Positions 18,148 through 27,853 are shown, counted from the stretch's first letter. The stretch is DNA of 64,000 bases from Marinomonas sp. MED121 (GCF_000153025.1 NZ_CH672433.1:169456-233455); one strand, 5' to 3'. Notes: generated by a model not told the origin, from the sequence alone. Numbers and translations are program-made.

Positions 18148-20880
18148 CTAGCTACCTAACAGTCTCTGAATTTTTTTCATGACCACATCTTTTGAAATTT
18201 CATCTTTTAGCATTAATTGATCCACTCTTTGATCCAATAGCATTTGCGTATCGTCATCAAGCTCTTGAGAGGTTATTGCTAGCACAAACACATCAGACCA
18301 TTTTGGCTCTTGCTCTAATTGGCTTAATAACTCAAAAGCATCACTTTGAGGCATCATTAGGTCAATGACAATTAAATCTGGCACATGTGATGCTAAGCCT
18401 AATAATGCTTGTTGCGCATCTTCAACCTGTGTCACCTCCCAGCTTTCTTGCTGGAACACATCAACTAAAGAAGCCGTATCCTCATCCTGAGAACTCACCA
18501 ACATCACACTGGCTACTTTATCTTTAAGGCTTAACTTAAGTTTATCAGCCAATTGAATAAATGCTGACTCATTAATGGGTTTCACTAAATAAGCATCTGC
18601 ACCTAAAGCAACACCTTTCTTTCTTTCATCATCAACAGAGATCATAACCACTGGAATATGACTCAAACTATCATCAGCTTTTAATGCAGACAATGTATCC
18701 CAACCATCCAGTCCCGGCATAAGAATATCAAGAGTAATCAAGTCAGGCTTTAATTCATTGGCCATCTCTAATGCCTCTTTACCATCTTTGGTAAAGGATA
18801 ATTCAAACCTTTCATCCGATAAGTAACGAGCAAGTAAGGTATGCATATCAGGATCATCATCAACCACTAAAATTTTCGCTTTAACCTCAGAACTCTCTTG
18901 CGCCACTTCTAACGTGCCATCATCTTCAATCACTAAGTCTGCAGGCACATCTTCTTGGTTAAGAGGAATAGATAAGGTGAAAGTAGAGCCTTTACCCACC
19001 TCACTGGTAACAAAAATATCCCCTCCCATCATTCGAGAGAACTTACGACTTATCGCTAAACCAAGCCCAGTACCTTGATGCTTTCTAACGCTAGATGAAT
19101 CAACCTGAACAAAGTCTTGGAACAAGCCTGCGCACTGTTCCTCATTCATACCAATCCCTGAATCAGTCACAGCAATATTTAAACGATCATTTTCAGTACG
19201 AGCAGATAATGTGACAACCCCTTCATCAGTAAACTTAACAGCATTACTCATCAGGTTTAATAAAATTTGTTTCAATCTTGTTTGATCATTAAAATGATCA
19301 CCTAACACCTCAAAGTCACCTTCAAGCTTAATCGATTTTTTATCTGATAATGGTTTAATGGATGCAATGACATCTTCAAGCGCCATAATCAAATTGAAAT
19401 TCTCTCTATGTAGCTCCATCTTGCCAGCTTCGATCTTAGATATATCTAAAATATCATTAATCAGGTTTAGCAAATGCTTACCCGCTCTCAAAACTCGATC
19501 TAAAGGCTCTACATAGTCCTCATCATCAAACTCGATTGCATCTTCATGCATCATTTCCGTCAAACCAATAATGGCATTCAATGGGGTTCTTAGCTCATGA
19601 CTCATTTTGGCCAAGAACTCGGATTTCACTTCATTTGCTTTAACCGCTTCAGCACGGGCATTTTCAGCTTCTTTTCTTTCCAGCTCAGCGTCATCTCGGC
19701 TTCTTTCCGCTTCTACCCTATGCACTTCAGCATCATCACGGCTCTGTTCCGCAATTTGCTTAAGCTCTTCTGCTTCAATTTTTTTAAGCTCGGCCTGCTG
19801 TCGGTGTTTTTCTGCCTCATCATTCGCAAACAGTAACTTATTTTCACTTTGATTAATTTGGCTTTCAATTCGTCCTAATAAAACATAGAAAAATACAAAC
19901 AACATCAGTGCAACAACACTGACCATGGCACCTGTCAGTATCAAGGTGAAGGTTAAATCTTGCTTAATTTTAGTTGTATCTTTCGCAATTAAGAGATGTG
20001 CAAAAAGCTCACCTTTAGCATTAGAAACTGGGATGATCCCCACATCAAAAAAACGCTTATTGACAGAAACCGCAGTGGTATAAAAAATCTCATTACCCAC
20101 ATCCGCTTCATGATAAGCATCAAGGGTCTTTGCAAAAGCTTGCTGATCTAAAAGCTCATTATTACTACCAACAGACAAGAACCGATTAAATTGATCAAAA
20201 ACCAAATCCTTTCGATAAACTCTAAACTTATTTTCAACTAAGCTTGGATCCAACCTATCTTTATTAACAAGAATCGACATGAAAATATTTTGTCCAAGCG
20301 CCAAGGATTTAGCCAAGCGATCCAAAGGTTTATCCATCACTAAATAACCATTTAACCCAGACTTAAGCAAAACAGGCATCACAGCTCGTAACACTAGCTC
20401 GCCATTATCTAGTAACACAAGATCAACTGCCGGCTTCTGCTGAGACACAGCCATATCAACAGCCGAGCTCTCAACCTGCGAAATAATTTGCTCATCCCAC
20501 ACCTCACCCAAAATTTTCAGCTCTGGGGATAGATACATAATACGGCTAATATCAATAGAGTCCTTTGATGTACGAAATAACTCCTGTAGATGCTGGTCAA
20601 TTTGATGGCTATCGGTTTCACGTAGCTCTTTAAAACGGTCAGTAATCCACAAAAGTTGTTGCAACATCAACTTACCCTGCTGCTGTGAAACCTGATAAGT
20701 TTGCTCATCAAAACGTGTTACTGAATTCACAAGGTTGTCTCTTTGGTGTTGATCAGAAAGATTTAAAACAACCATATAAAAAGCAGTACACAAAACACTT
20801 AGGGCAATGGCAAGGGGGACTAGAACGGGGATTTTAACACGCGATAAATTTTTACTTTCTTGAGCAAGCTTTACCGTCAT
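18148..20880 (-). CDS. Membrane hybrid sensor histidine kinase with two receiver domains
   Basis: 910 residues. Membrane helices at about 18-40 and 311-336 flank a 270-residue periplasmic sensor that I cannot assign. An 80-residue charged coiled coil (about 339-420) has near-repeats such as SRDDAEVHRVEAERSRDDAE. The HisKA domain has H428 (AKMSHELRTPLNAI), followed by a HATPase domain (NLMSNAVKF, DSGIGM, GTGLGL) and two receivers. The first receiver (from about 676) is complete (VVDDD; TLDILMPG). The second keeps the Asp (VIDLMMP), but its acidic pair is poorly formed and may be inactive. It is first in a run with the lone receiver and the EAL protein. The 194-bp upstream spacer holds AAAGG as ribosome site; no convincing promoter was seen. 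Confidence 0.87.
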   Translation of the reverse strand: MTVKLAQESKNLSRVKIPVLVPLAIALSVLCTAFYMVVLNLSDQHQRDNLVNSVTRFDEQTYQVSQQQGKLMLQQLLWITDRFKELRETDSHQIDQHLQELFRTSKDSIDISRIMYLSPELKILGEVWDEQIISQVESSAVDMAVSQQKPAVDLVLLDNGELVLRAVMPVLLKSGLNGYLVMDKPLDRLAKSLALGQNIFMSILVNKDRLDPSLVENKFRVYRKDLVFDQFNRFLSVGSNNELLDQQAFAKTLDAYHEADVGNEIFYTTAVSVNKRFFDVGIIPVSNAKGELFAHLLIAKDTTKIKQDLTFTLILTGAMVSVVALMLFVFFYVLLGRIESQINQSENKLLFANDEAEKHRQQAELKKIEAEELKQIAEQSRDDAEVHRVEAERSRDDAELERKEAENARAEAVKANEVKSEFLAKMSHELRTPLNAIIGLTEMMHEDAIEFDDEDYVEPLDRVLRAGKHLLNLINDILDISKIEAGKMELHRENFNLIMALEDVIASIKPLSDKKSIKLEGDFEVLGDHFNDQTRLKQILLNLMSNAVKFTDEGVVTLSARTENDRLNIAVTDSGIGMNEEQCAGLFQDFVQVDSSSVRKHQGTGLGLAISRKFSRMMGGDIFVTSEVGKGSTFTLSIPLNQEDVPADLVIEDDGTLEVAQESSEVKAKILVVDDDPDMHTLLARYLSDERFELSFTKDGKEALEMANELKPDLITLDILMPGLDGWDTLSALKADDSLSHIPVVMISVDDERKKGVALGADAYLVKPINESAFIQLADKLKLSLKDKVASVMLVSSQDEDTASLVDVFQQESWEVTQVEDAQQALLGLASHVPDLIVIDLMMPQSDAFELLSQLEQEPKWSDVFVLAITSQELDDDTQMLLDQRVDQLMLKDEISKDVVMKKIQRLLGS

Positions 20881-21074
20881 AATTTAACCTTTTAATTAAT
20901 CTCTTTTATGGTTACAAGCACCTAACTTCGCACAATAAGGATTCATCTAAAAGATATTTAATAAGCGCCAATTAACAAAATAATCATAAAATCATGACGC
21001 CATTCTGCATTGCGAAAAGATAGGTATTTTAATCTATACAAGTTAAGACTAAATATTCAGTAAAGTCACTTATA

Positions 21075-21755
21075 TTAGAGTTGAGACAAGATGTTATCAA
21101 ACTCTTGATGGGAGTCGTCAAGATTCTCATAACGCCCTAATTTAGCAAGTAAAGGTGCAGTAATTATGGAGTTAATCGCAGCGACATTCTCGTCATAATA
21201 AGGCATATCTTGGCCCATATTTGCAACCCACCCCACAAGATTTAATCCATCACGGGCAATAGACTCAGCCGTTAATGTTGCATGATTAATACAACCCAAC
21301 TTCATATTCACCACTAAAATGACAGGATACCCAAGCGATTTCGCCAAGTCAGATAACATTTCGCGAGAATTCAAAGGCACACGCCAGCCACCAGCACCTT
21401 CCACTAAAGCAAAGTCATGAGGCGTTAACAAAGAGCCTTTAATCACACCCTCTAAACGGCTCACTGAAAGTGTCACACCTTCTTTTTCAGCTGCAATATG
21501 AGGAGCAATAGGCTCTTTTAATAATACCGGATTAATTTGCTCATAAACCAGTTTCACACTCGTTTGAGCCATTAAGGCTAATGCATCCTCATTGCACCAT
21601 TTACCTTCCACCAATTCAGCACCAGCCGCGACGGGTTTTAGCCCGATTGTTCTTAAATTGGCTCTTTTGGCAGCACCCAGCAAACCTGCCGCAACAAAAG
21701 TTTTACCAGCATCTGTGTCAGTACCCGTAATAAAAAAACGCTTTTTAACTGCCAT
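21075..21755 (-). CDS. bioD: Dethiobiotin synthetase BioD
   Basis: 226 residues, standard for BioD, which closes the ureido ring of dethiobiotin from DAPA, CO2 and ATP. The N-terminal P-loop TGTDTDAGKTFVA is the family signature, and the segment VEGAGGWRVPL is the second conserved nucleotide/substrate motif. It is the last gene of the bioB-F-H-C-D run, 5 bp after bioC. No clear terminator hairpin was seen after it in the 194 bp before the next gene. Confidence 0.96.
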   Translation of the reverse strand: MAVKKRFFITGTDTDAGKTFVAAGLLGAAKRANLRTIGLKPVAAGAELVEGKWCNEDALALMAQTSVKLVYEQINPVLLKEPIAPHIAAEKEGVTLSVSRLEGVIKGSLLTPHDFALVEGAGGWRVPLNSREMLSDLAKSLGYPVILVVNMKLGCINHATLTAESIARDGLNLVGWVANMGQDMPYYDENVAAINSIITAPLLAKLGRYENLDDSHQEFDNILSQL

Positions 21756-21760
21756 TAGAA

Positions 21761-22552
21761 CTAGCCTTTAGTCTTCTTTAAATGCAAATAAACCAATTGA
21801 TAGGTAAGAGGAATACCTTTATCAGTTCTCAGTTTTTCATACTCAGTTAAGAATTTTCGCCACATGAGAGGAGTGACAACTTGTCGCTCTTCTGTTTCAA
21901 CCAAAACACTCGCCCCCACTTTCTTGAGCGAATCTATGGCAGACTTAGGTGAATCAAACCACCTTGTCATAGGCTCACAAACACTCTTTTCTAAGATTAA
22001 ACCCGCGCTTTGAATATCAAATATTAATTCTTCATAAGAAGGGTAATGATTTATATGAGTATGACCATCTACTTGACGCCAACAATGCGCAATCTCAGGC
22101 ATAGAATCTTGAGCAAGAGTAGAGACAAGAAAATCACCGTCATGCTTCAAAACCCTTTTCACTTCACTGCCTATTGAAGCTAAATTTTCACACCACTGAA
22201 TCGATAAGCTCGAAAATATCAAATCAAAAATAGATTGCTGAAAGGGTAAAAGTTCAGCATCACCGCAAACAGAAAAACTTTGTTGAGATTTTTCCCGAGC
22301 TTTTCTCAGCATGTTTTCAGATAGGTCTAAATTAATTAATTGAGCCGAAAGGGAGGTCAGAAACTGTGAGGCATTACCAGTACCACAGCCTAAATCTAGG
22401 CAAAGTTCTGACTTAATATCAGGAGTCATTCGAATTAAACGAGACAACACACTCGCTTGAAACTGTGAAAAACCATCATAAGTTGAAGCTGCGCGATTAA
22501 AAGATTTTGCAACTTCTTGCTTATAACAAGGAATAATAGCGTTATTGGGCAT
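21761..22552 (-). CDS. bioC: Malonyl-ACP O-methyltransferase BioC
   Basis: 263 residues, a class I SAM methyltransferase with motif I CLDLGCGTGNASQFL and the post-I region LDLSENML. BioC methylates malonyl-ACP to start pimelate synthesis disguised as a fatty acid. The N-terminal SFNRAASTYDGFSQFQ is typical of BioC. It overlaps the end of bioH by 11 bp, and BioH removes the same methyl group at the end of the pathway, so coupling is sensible. Confidence 0.95.
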   Translation of the reverse strand: MPNNAIIPCYKQEVAKSFNRAASTYDGFSQFQASVLSRLIRMTPDIKSELCLDLGCGTGNASQFLTSLSAQLINLDLSENMLRKAREKSQQSFSVCGDAELLPFQQSIFDLIFSSLSIQWCENLASIGSEVKRVLKHDGDFLVSTLAQDSMPEIAHCWRQVDGHTHINHYPSYEELIFDIQSAGLILEKSVCEPMTRWFDSPKSAIDSLKKVGASVLVETEERQVVTPLMWRKFLTEYEKLRTDKGIPLTYQLVYLHLKKTKG

Positions 22553-23339
22553 TCAAAAAGTTTTCTATATGAGGGTACAACTGATCTAAATCTTCTATAA
22601 AAGGCTGATGCGCACAGTTTTCAAAAACTTTATATTCAATCGGAACACAATTATTAATAATGGCTTTAGGCCAGTTAGAATCAACCAATACATCCTTTTC
22701 ACCCAGCAGATGTAAACTCGGCATATCTAAAATTTCCAATTCTCTTCTTACATCTAAATTTTTTAATAAATGCAAACCAGCTTCTAAAGCAAGCGGCAAG
22801 CATGCATCAGGCTCCACCCAATGACTTAATTGCTTACGCACCTCTGTTGCGGCACGACTTCCTTTACTTTGCAAAGCAATAAAGCGCTTAAGACCAACCA
22901 CAGGGTCATGTTTAATTAAGTCTTCGAAAGCTTCAAAATCACCCAAAGACATTCCCCATTGCCAACCCTCGCTTCGAACAAATGAAGGGTTAGAAGCAAT
23001 GGTAATCAAGCCTTTAACACAACTTGCCCTATGAGCTGCCACATAACTTGCAATCATGCCCCCTAAAGACCAGCCAAGCCACCAAGCATCTTTGGGGGCT
23101 GCTAATATCAGCTGCTCAGTTAATGCATCAATATCATAGTTAGGCCCAGTCTTAGCCCCTTTAATCAGTTCAACGTCTGTTGATATGCCAGGCAAGTTTA
23201 CCAAAACAACATAATATTGTTGGCTGAGCTTGTGAGCCAGCTCATAAAAACACTCTTTTGGCATCGCCCAACCAGGTAAAAGAAAAATAGCCTGATTAGC
23301 TGGATCACCAAAGCTTACCTGTTCTAATTTATAGCGCAT
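22542..23339 (-). CDS. bioH: Pimeloyl-ACP methyl ester carboxylesterase BioH
   Basis: 265 residues with an alpha/beta hydrolase fold. The catalytic triad is visible: nucleophile Ser in GWSLGG, Asp in LLGEKDVLVD and His in ENCAHQPFIED. BioH hydrolyses pimeloyl-ACP methyl ester, ending the BioC-started chain elongation. It sits between bioF (6 bp upstream) and bioC (11-bp overlap), the arrangement seen in Pseudomonas. Confidence 0.95.
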   Translation of the reverse strand: MRYKLEQVSFGDPANQAIFLLPGWAMPKECFYELAHKLSQQYYVVLVNLPGISTDVELIKGAKTGPNYDIDALTEQLILAAPKDAWWLGWSLGGMIASYVAAHRASCVKGLITIASNPSFVRSEGWQWGMSLGDFEAFEDLIKHDPVVGLKRFIALQSKGSRAATEVRKQLSHWVEPDACLPLALEAGLHLLKNLDVRRELEILDMPSLHLLGEKDVLVDSNWPKAIINNCVPIEYKVFENCAHQPFIEDLDQLYPHIENFLNAQ

Positions 23340-23345
23340 ATTCTG

Positions 23346-24533
23346 TTATTTCCTTGTTGCTAATGCCGTGGCCAAGCTATTAACCAAATATGAAATTTGC
23401 TCAAAATCATGCTGAGCAGAAAGTGTAATACGCAGTCGAGCACTGCCTTTTGGTACTGTAGGTGGCCGAATAGCCGTACACCAAATACCTTTTTGCTTTA
23501 ATCTGTTACTTACATCTAAGGCCAATTGGCTATCACCAATTAATATAGGCTGAATAGCTGTTTCTGAATCACACAAAGTGATTGGCAGCTCACTTACCGC
23601 TCGCCTAAAAAAAGCAATATTAGCCCTAAGCTTTTGCCTTAAATGTAGACCTTCCTCACTCTTAATAATGGCTAAACTTGCCCTAGTAGCTCCCACTATC
23701 GCAGGGGACATTGCTGTTGTATAGATGTAAGGTCGCGAGAATTGAGTAAGATAGTCTGCGAAGTCATGAGAACAAGCAACAAAGGCGCCTGAAGTACCAA
23801 AAGCTTTGCCAAAAGTACCGATTAACAAAGGAACATCTTCGGCCGTTAAGCCTTCTAACTCCATCGAACCTTTACCCGTATCGCCACAACAGGCTAACCC
23901 ATGGGCATCATCAACCATCAATAGCGCGGCATTCTCTTTACACAAGCTAGCAAGCCCAGCCAAAGGCGCCATATCCCCATCCATACTAAAAATACCATCA
24001 GTTGCAAGGATACTTGATTTGCTTTGATTTTGAGTAAAGCGGGTTAACACCTTCTCAGCAGAGTCCAGATCAGAATGAAGATAACGTCGCATTTTAGCAC
24101 CCGCAAGCTGAGCACCATCAATCAGTGACGCATGATTGAGCTTATCTTGCACAACACCATTATCTTTTCCCGCAAATGCAGCAAGGACACCAAGGTTTGC
24201 CATATAACCCGTACTGAAAAGAATAACCCTTTCATAGCCTAACCACTGGGCTAATTCTTCTTCTAAGTTTTGGTGTTCACGGTTATGGCCATTTACAAGG
24301 TGGGACGCGCCACTGCCTACCCCATAAGTTTGAGCAGATTCATGCATGGCCTGTATCAATTTAGGGTGATTCGCCAATCCTAGATAATCATTTGAACAAA
24401 AGGCTATATAGTCCTTTTTATCAATTTCAATTCCAGGTACTTGGGCACCTTCCATGATCACAGTCTGCCGAAATAAAGAAGCTTGCTTTCGCTCTTCTAA
24501 AGCTGCAATCACCCACTCAGGACTTGTCGACAT
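23346..24533 (-). CDS. bioF: 8-amino-7-oxononanoate synthase BioF
   Basis: 395 residues, a PLP-dependent alpha-oxoamine synthase that condenses pimeloyl-ACP (or CoA) with L-alanine. The lysine that binds PLP lies in GTFGKAFGTSGA. Other conserved parts are SNDYLGLANHP near the N-terminus, GSGASHLVNG and VDDAHG. It lies 9 bp after bioB and 6 bp before bioH, so it is in the same operon. Confidence 0.97.
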   Translation of the reverse strand: MSTSPEWVIAALEERKQASLFRQTVIMEGAQVPGIEIDKKDYIAFCSNDYLGLANHPKLIQAMHESAQTYGVGSGASHLVNGHNREHQNLEEELAQWLGYERVILFSTGYMANLGVLAAFAGKDNGVVQDKLNHASLIDGAQLAGAKMRRYLHSDLDSAEKVLTRFTQNQSKSSILATDGIFSMDGDMAPLAGLASLCKENAALLMVDDAHGLACCGDTGKGSMELEGLTAEDVPLLIGTFGKAFGTSGAFVACSHDFADYLTQFSRPYIYTTAMSPAIVGATRASLAIIKSEEGLHLRQKLRANIAFFRRAVSELPITLCDSETAIQPILIGDSQLALDVSNRLKQKGIWCTAIRPPTVPKGSARLRITLSAQHDFEQISYLVNSLATALATRK

Positions 24534-24542
24534 GATCGAATT

Positions 24543-25601
24543 CTACTTAGCAGCAGCATCATAAAAGACTTTTGATTCCTGATGCGCTTTTACATCAGCC
24601 ATAATAGCCTCTGATTGTTCTTCATCAGAATGCTCTTCACGGGTTTCTGTATTTATCCCTAACTTGCTAAATAACTGCATATCTTTGTGAGCTTCAGGGT
24701 TTGGTGTGGTAAGCAACTTTTCACCGTAGAAGATTGAGTTAGCACCAGCCATAAAGCAAAGCGCCTGCATTTGCTCATTCATACCTTCACGCCCAGCAGA
24801 TAAACGCACGTGGGATTTAGGCATCATGATACGTGCAATTGCAACGGTACGAATAAATTCAAAGCTATCTAAATCTTCTACATTCTCCATAGGTGTGCCT
24901 TCCACCTTAACCAACATATTGATCGGCACGCTTTCTGGGTGTGGCTTCATTTCTGATAGCTGACGCAAAAGGCTAATACGGTCGTTTTGCTCTTCACCCA
25001 TTCCCATAATACCGCCACAACATAATTTAATACCCGAATCACGCACACGATCCAAAGTATCTAGGCGATCCTGATAAGAACGGGTTGTAATTATGCTGTT
25101 ATAGAATTCTGCTGAGGTATCTAAGTTATGGTTGTAATAATCAAGACCGACTTCAGACAACATAGCCGCCTGCTTGTCATTCAAAGTTCCCAAAGTCACA
25201 CAAGACTCAAGTCCTAGGGCTTTAACACCTTTAATCATTTCCAATACATAAGGAAAGTCTTTTTCAGAAGGATGCTTCCAAGCAGCCCCCATACAAAAAC
25301 GGGTAGCCCCCTTATCCTTCGCTAAATTTGCTTCTTGCAAAACCTTCTCTACTTCCATTAACTTTTCTTTTTCAAGCTCGGTATTGTAATGACCACTTTG
25401 TGGACAGTACTTACAATCCTCTGGACACGCACCTGTTTTAATCGACAACAGGGTACTAACCTGAACTTCATTAGGTTTAAAGTTTTGTCTGTGCACAGTT
25501 TGCGCTTGAAATAAAAGATCCATAAATGGAAGATCAAACAAAGCTTGGACCTCAGCATGAGTCCAATTATGTTTCGCTTCGAAAAGGTTAGTGGCAGACA
25601 T
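24543..25601 (-). CDS. bioB: Biotin synthase BioB
   Basis: 352 residues, a radical SAM enzyme that inserts sulfur into dethiobiotin. The 4Fe-4S motif CxxxCxxC is in [16 protein letters not shown], and the residues holding the second cluster fall in [14 protein letters not shown] and LCCGG. It is the first gene of the operon. A TTGACA/TAATAT promoter overlapped by a BirA-box-like inverted repeat lies 34-86 bp upstream, inside the start of the divergent comF gene. Intracellular biotin, through BirA, should therefore control the whole run. Confidence 0.97.
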   Translation of the reverse strand: MSATNLFEAKHNWTHAEVQALFDLPFMDLLFQAQTVHRQNFKPNEVQVSTLLSIKTGACPEDCKYCPQSGHYNTELEKEKLMEVEKVLQEANLAKDKGATRFCMGAAWKHPSEKDFPYVLEMIKGVKALGLESCVTLGTLNDKQAAMLSEVGLDYYNHNLDTSAEFYNSIITTRSYQDRLDTLDRVRDSGIKLCCGGIMGMGEEQNDRISLLRQLSEMKPHPESVPINMLVKVEGTPMENVEDLDSFEFIRTVAIARIMMPKSHVRLSAGREGMNEQMQALCFMAGANSIFYGEKLLTTPNPEAHKDMQLFSKLGINTETREEHSDEEQSEAIMADVKAHQESKVFYDAAAK

Positions 25602-25634
25602 GGTTTCCCCATAGAATTAATTGCAAGGATAGCA

Positions 25635-25662
25635 ATATTAATGAACTGGTCTTTTCTGTCAA
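25635..25662 (-). promoter_or_regulatory. Sigma-70 promoter of the biotin operon
   Basis: Read on the minus strand, a perfect -35 TTGACA (25662-25657) is followed after 16 nt by TAATAT (25640-25635). Transcription would begin near 25628, about 27 nt before the bioB ATG at 25601. The -35 element shares bases with the left arm of the BirA-box-like repeat. Confidence 0.65.
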
Positions 25663-26396
25663 CCCAAAAAATATCACAGGTTTACTATCAAAATTTTTAT
25701 TCACAATGTTATTTTTGTAAAATCAAACATAACACTTTGATCTGCAACAATTGCCTTAATGGTTTTAGCTTTAACAAAAGCCATTGCGAAAAATGCAAAC
25801 TTCCTACCGAAACAATCATTCACCTATGCGGTCAATGTCAGCAAAAGCCTCCTCAATACAAACAATTAATCGCCCCATTAATTTATAAAGATTTAGCCAA
25901 AGCATTAATTACGAGCTTAAAATTTTCCAACCAACTCCATAGTTGCCACCCCTTATGCTTGATTCTTGCCCAAGAGCTCATAGAAAACTATGGAAACGAT
26001 GACACAAGCAATTGGCCAGATGTCATCATTCCAGTACCAAGCCATATAGAGCGCATTCGCGAAAGAGGTTTTTGCCATATGAAAAAGTTAAGCAAATGCC
26101 TTAGCAATTATCTGCCCATTAACATACCCGTTCAATTTGACCTATTACTAAAAACCCAATACACCTCCCCTCAGCACGAGCTAACGAAAAAACAGCGCAG
26201 CAAACTAAAAGCCAACAGTTTTAGTTGCCCATCCACCGTCCCCAAGCACATCGCACTTTTTGATGATGTTGTGACAACAGGCGCCACCCTAGACGCCTGT
26301 ATAACAAAGCTCCAAGAGGCCGGCGCTATCGAGATAGATGTCTGGAGCCTAACAAGAACCCCTCCTATTAAAACAACAATAGAGAAGCAAGCTTGA
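25641..26396 (+). CDS. comF: ComF family phosphoribosyltransferase-like protein
   Basis: 251 residues from the ATG at 25641, which has AAGGAT upstream. The frame is open further back to 25545, but that would overlap the bioB start and adds unconserved residues. The N-terminus carries zinc-finger-like Cys pairs (CYFC...CNNC, CEKC...CGQC). The C-terminal half has a type I phosphoribosyltransferase PRPP site (IALFDDVVTTGATLDA). ComF proteins take part in natural DNA uptake (GntX/ComF). The neighbour comF-bioB is common in pseudomonads. A possible promoter TTGGAC-N17-TATGTT lies at 25545-25573 within bioB. Confidence 0.88.
   Translation: MNWSFLSTQKISQVYYQNFYSQCYFCKIKHNTLICNNCLNGFSFNKSHCEKCKLPTETIIHLCGQCQQKPPQYKQLIAPLIYKDLAKALITSLKFSNQLHSCHPLCLILAQELIENYGNDDTSNWPDVIIPVPSHIERIRERGFCHMKKLSKCLSNYLPINIPVQFDLLLKTQYTSPQHELTKKQRSKLKANSFSCPSTVPKHIALFDDVVTTGATLDACITKLQEAGAIEIDVWSLTRTPPIKTTIEKQA
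25656..25687. promoter_or_regulatory. BirA operator candidate (BirA box)
   Basis: An imperfect inverted repeat, CTGTCAACC then 14 bases then GGTTTACTA. The known BirA box is TTGTAAACC with a 14-15 base spacer and GGTTTACAA; here 7 of 9 and 8 of 9 bases agree and the spacer is right. It covers the -35 region of the bioB promoter, where bound biotinyl-AMP-BirA would block RNA polymerase. The box also lies within codons 6-16 of comF, which is unusual. Confidence 0.68.
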
Positions 26397-26454
26397 TGAT
26401 TCACTACCATTTTCGCTAAGATTGCCCCATATTCAATTATCAAGAAGAAATCAG

Positions 26455-27774
26455 ATGTCCATAACACTCCCTCTGCACACACCTAGCAAACTCAGCCAAT
26501 CTGAATTAGTTGAGCTAGATAAACAGCTGCTATGGCATCCATATACATCAATGAGTAACCCCATTGCACACTACCTCGTCAAAGGTGCCAAGGGGATGCA
26601 AATAGAACTAGCAAATGGTCAAAAGCTTATTGATGGCACAGCCTCTTGGTGGAGCGTCATTCATGGCTACAACCACCCGCACATCAGCCAAGCAATGAAG
26701 AATCAAATTGATGACTTTTCTCATGTCATGTTCGGTGGCTTAACACACCAACCCGCAATAGAACTGGGACAGAAACTGATTAAGTTGAGTCCAGCTGGAC
26801 TTGAACGCGTCTTCTTTAGTGATTCAGGCTCAGTGTCTGTGGAAGTGGCACTTAAAATGGCAATTCAGTACTGGCATACCCAAGGCAAACCTAACAAACA
26901 AAAGTTTGCCACACCAAGAAGCGGCTATCATGGTGACACCTTTGCCGCCATGTCTGTGTGCGATCCAGTCAATGGCATGCATGGGCTATTCAATCAAGCA
27001 TTAGCTTCTCAGTTCTTTGTGAGCCCCCCACCCGCAGGCATTAACAAAGCTATTGATCAGGCTTATTTAGCTGAAGTTCGAGAACTCTTTACCCAATCTA
27101 GTGGCGAAATCGCAGGCTTTATTTTGGAACCCGTTGTTCAAAATGCTGGCGGTATGCGTTTTTACAATCCAGCCTATCTAACTGAACTAAAAGCACTGTG
27201 TGATGAGTTTGATATCCTTTTTATCCTCGATGAGATAGCGACAGGTTTTGGTCGTACAGGCAAAATGTTTGCCTGCAACCATGCTAACGTTACGCCCGAC
27301 ATCATGTGCGTTGGTAAAGCCCTGACAGGTGGAAATTGCTCACTAGCGGCCACACTAACAAGTGATAAAGTTGCCCTTGGTATCAGCGATAACGACGGCG
27401 TATTTATGCATGGACCCACTTTTATGGGCAACCCACTTGCCTGCAGTGCGGCTAACGCTAGCCTTGAGCTCTTAATGAACTACGAGCTAGAAAGCATGAT
27501 AGGGGAGATTCAAAGCAACCTTGAGACAGCCTTAGCACCATGTCGAAAACTTAACTCAGTAGTAGACGTTCGCTGCCTTGGCGCTATCGGTGTCGTAGAA
27601 TTAAAAGAAGCGGTTGAGCAAAAAGTCATTCAACCCTTACTAGTAGAAGAAGGCGTATGGGTAAGACCTTTTGGCAAGCTAGTTTATCTTATGCCTCCTT
27701 TTATCGCTCAAAAAACAGACCTAGATAAGCTAGGCTTAGCAATCTTTAATGTGCTCACTAAACTCAGCAACTAA
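26455..27774 (+). CDS. bioA: Adenosylmethionine-8-amino-7-oxononanoate aminotransferase BioA
   Basis: 439 residues from the ATG at 26455; an in-frame TTG at 26422 adds 11 unlikely residues. A class III PLP aminotransferase with WHPYTSM near the start, DGTASWWSVIHGYNHP, the Asp in ILDEIATGFGRTG and the PLP lysine in CVGKALTGG. BioA makes DAPA from KAPA using SAM as amino donor, the step between BioF and BioD. It is apart from the other bio genes, downstream of comF (58-bp gap) on the opposite strand. No BirA box was seen directly in front of it. Confidence 0.96.
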   Translation: MSITLPLHTPSKLSQSELVELDKQLLWHPYTSMSNPIAHYLVKGAKGMQIELANGQKLIDGTASWWSVIHGYNHPHISQAMKNQIDDFSHVMFGGLTHQPAIELGQKLIKLSPAGLERVFFSDSGSVSVEVALKMAIQYWHTQGKPNKQKFATPRSGYHGDTFAAMSVCDPVNGMHGLFNQALASQFFVSPPPAGINKAIDQAYLAEVRELFTQSSGEIAGFILEPVVQNAGGMRFYNPAYLTELKALCDEFDILFILDEIATGFGRTGKMFACNHANVTPDIMCVGKALTGGNCSLAATLTSDKVALGISDNDGVFMHGPTFMGNPLACSAANASLELLMNYELESMIGEIQSNLETALAPCRKLNSVVDVRCLGAIGVVELKEAVEQKVIQPLLVEEGVWVRPFGKLVYLMPPFIAQKTDLDKLGLAIFNVLTKLSN

Positions 27775-27785
27775 CTTTCCTATAC

Positions 27786-27824
27786 AAAAAGACCCGAACC
27801 AAGATTATTGATTCGGGTCTTTTT
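27786..27824. terminator. Bidirectional intrinsic terminator between bioA and the Aer-like gene
   Basis: A perfect 13-bp stem AAAAAGACCCGAA / TTCGGGTCTTTTT with a 13-base loop, ending in a T run on each strand. It lies between two convergent genes and can serve both. Confidence 0.93.
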
Positions 27825-27853
27825 ACCAATATGGTCTGATATAAAAAGTAAAG

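Noticed and set aside
25545..25640. Longer comF start overlapping bioB
   Set aside because: It would extend 57 bp into bioB and add residues with no family resemblance; the ATG at 25641 has a ribosome site.
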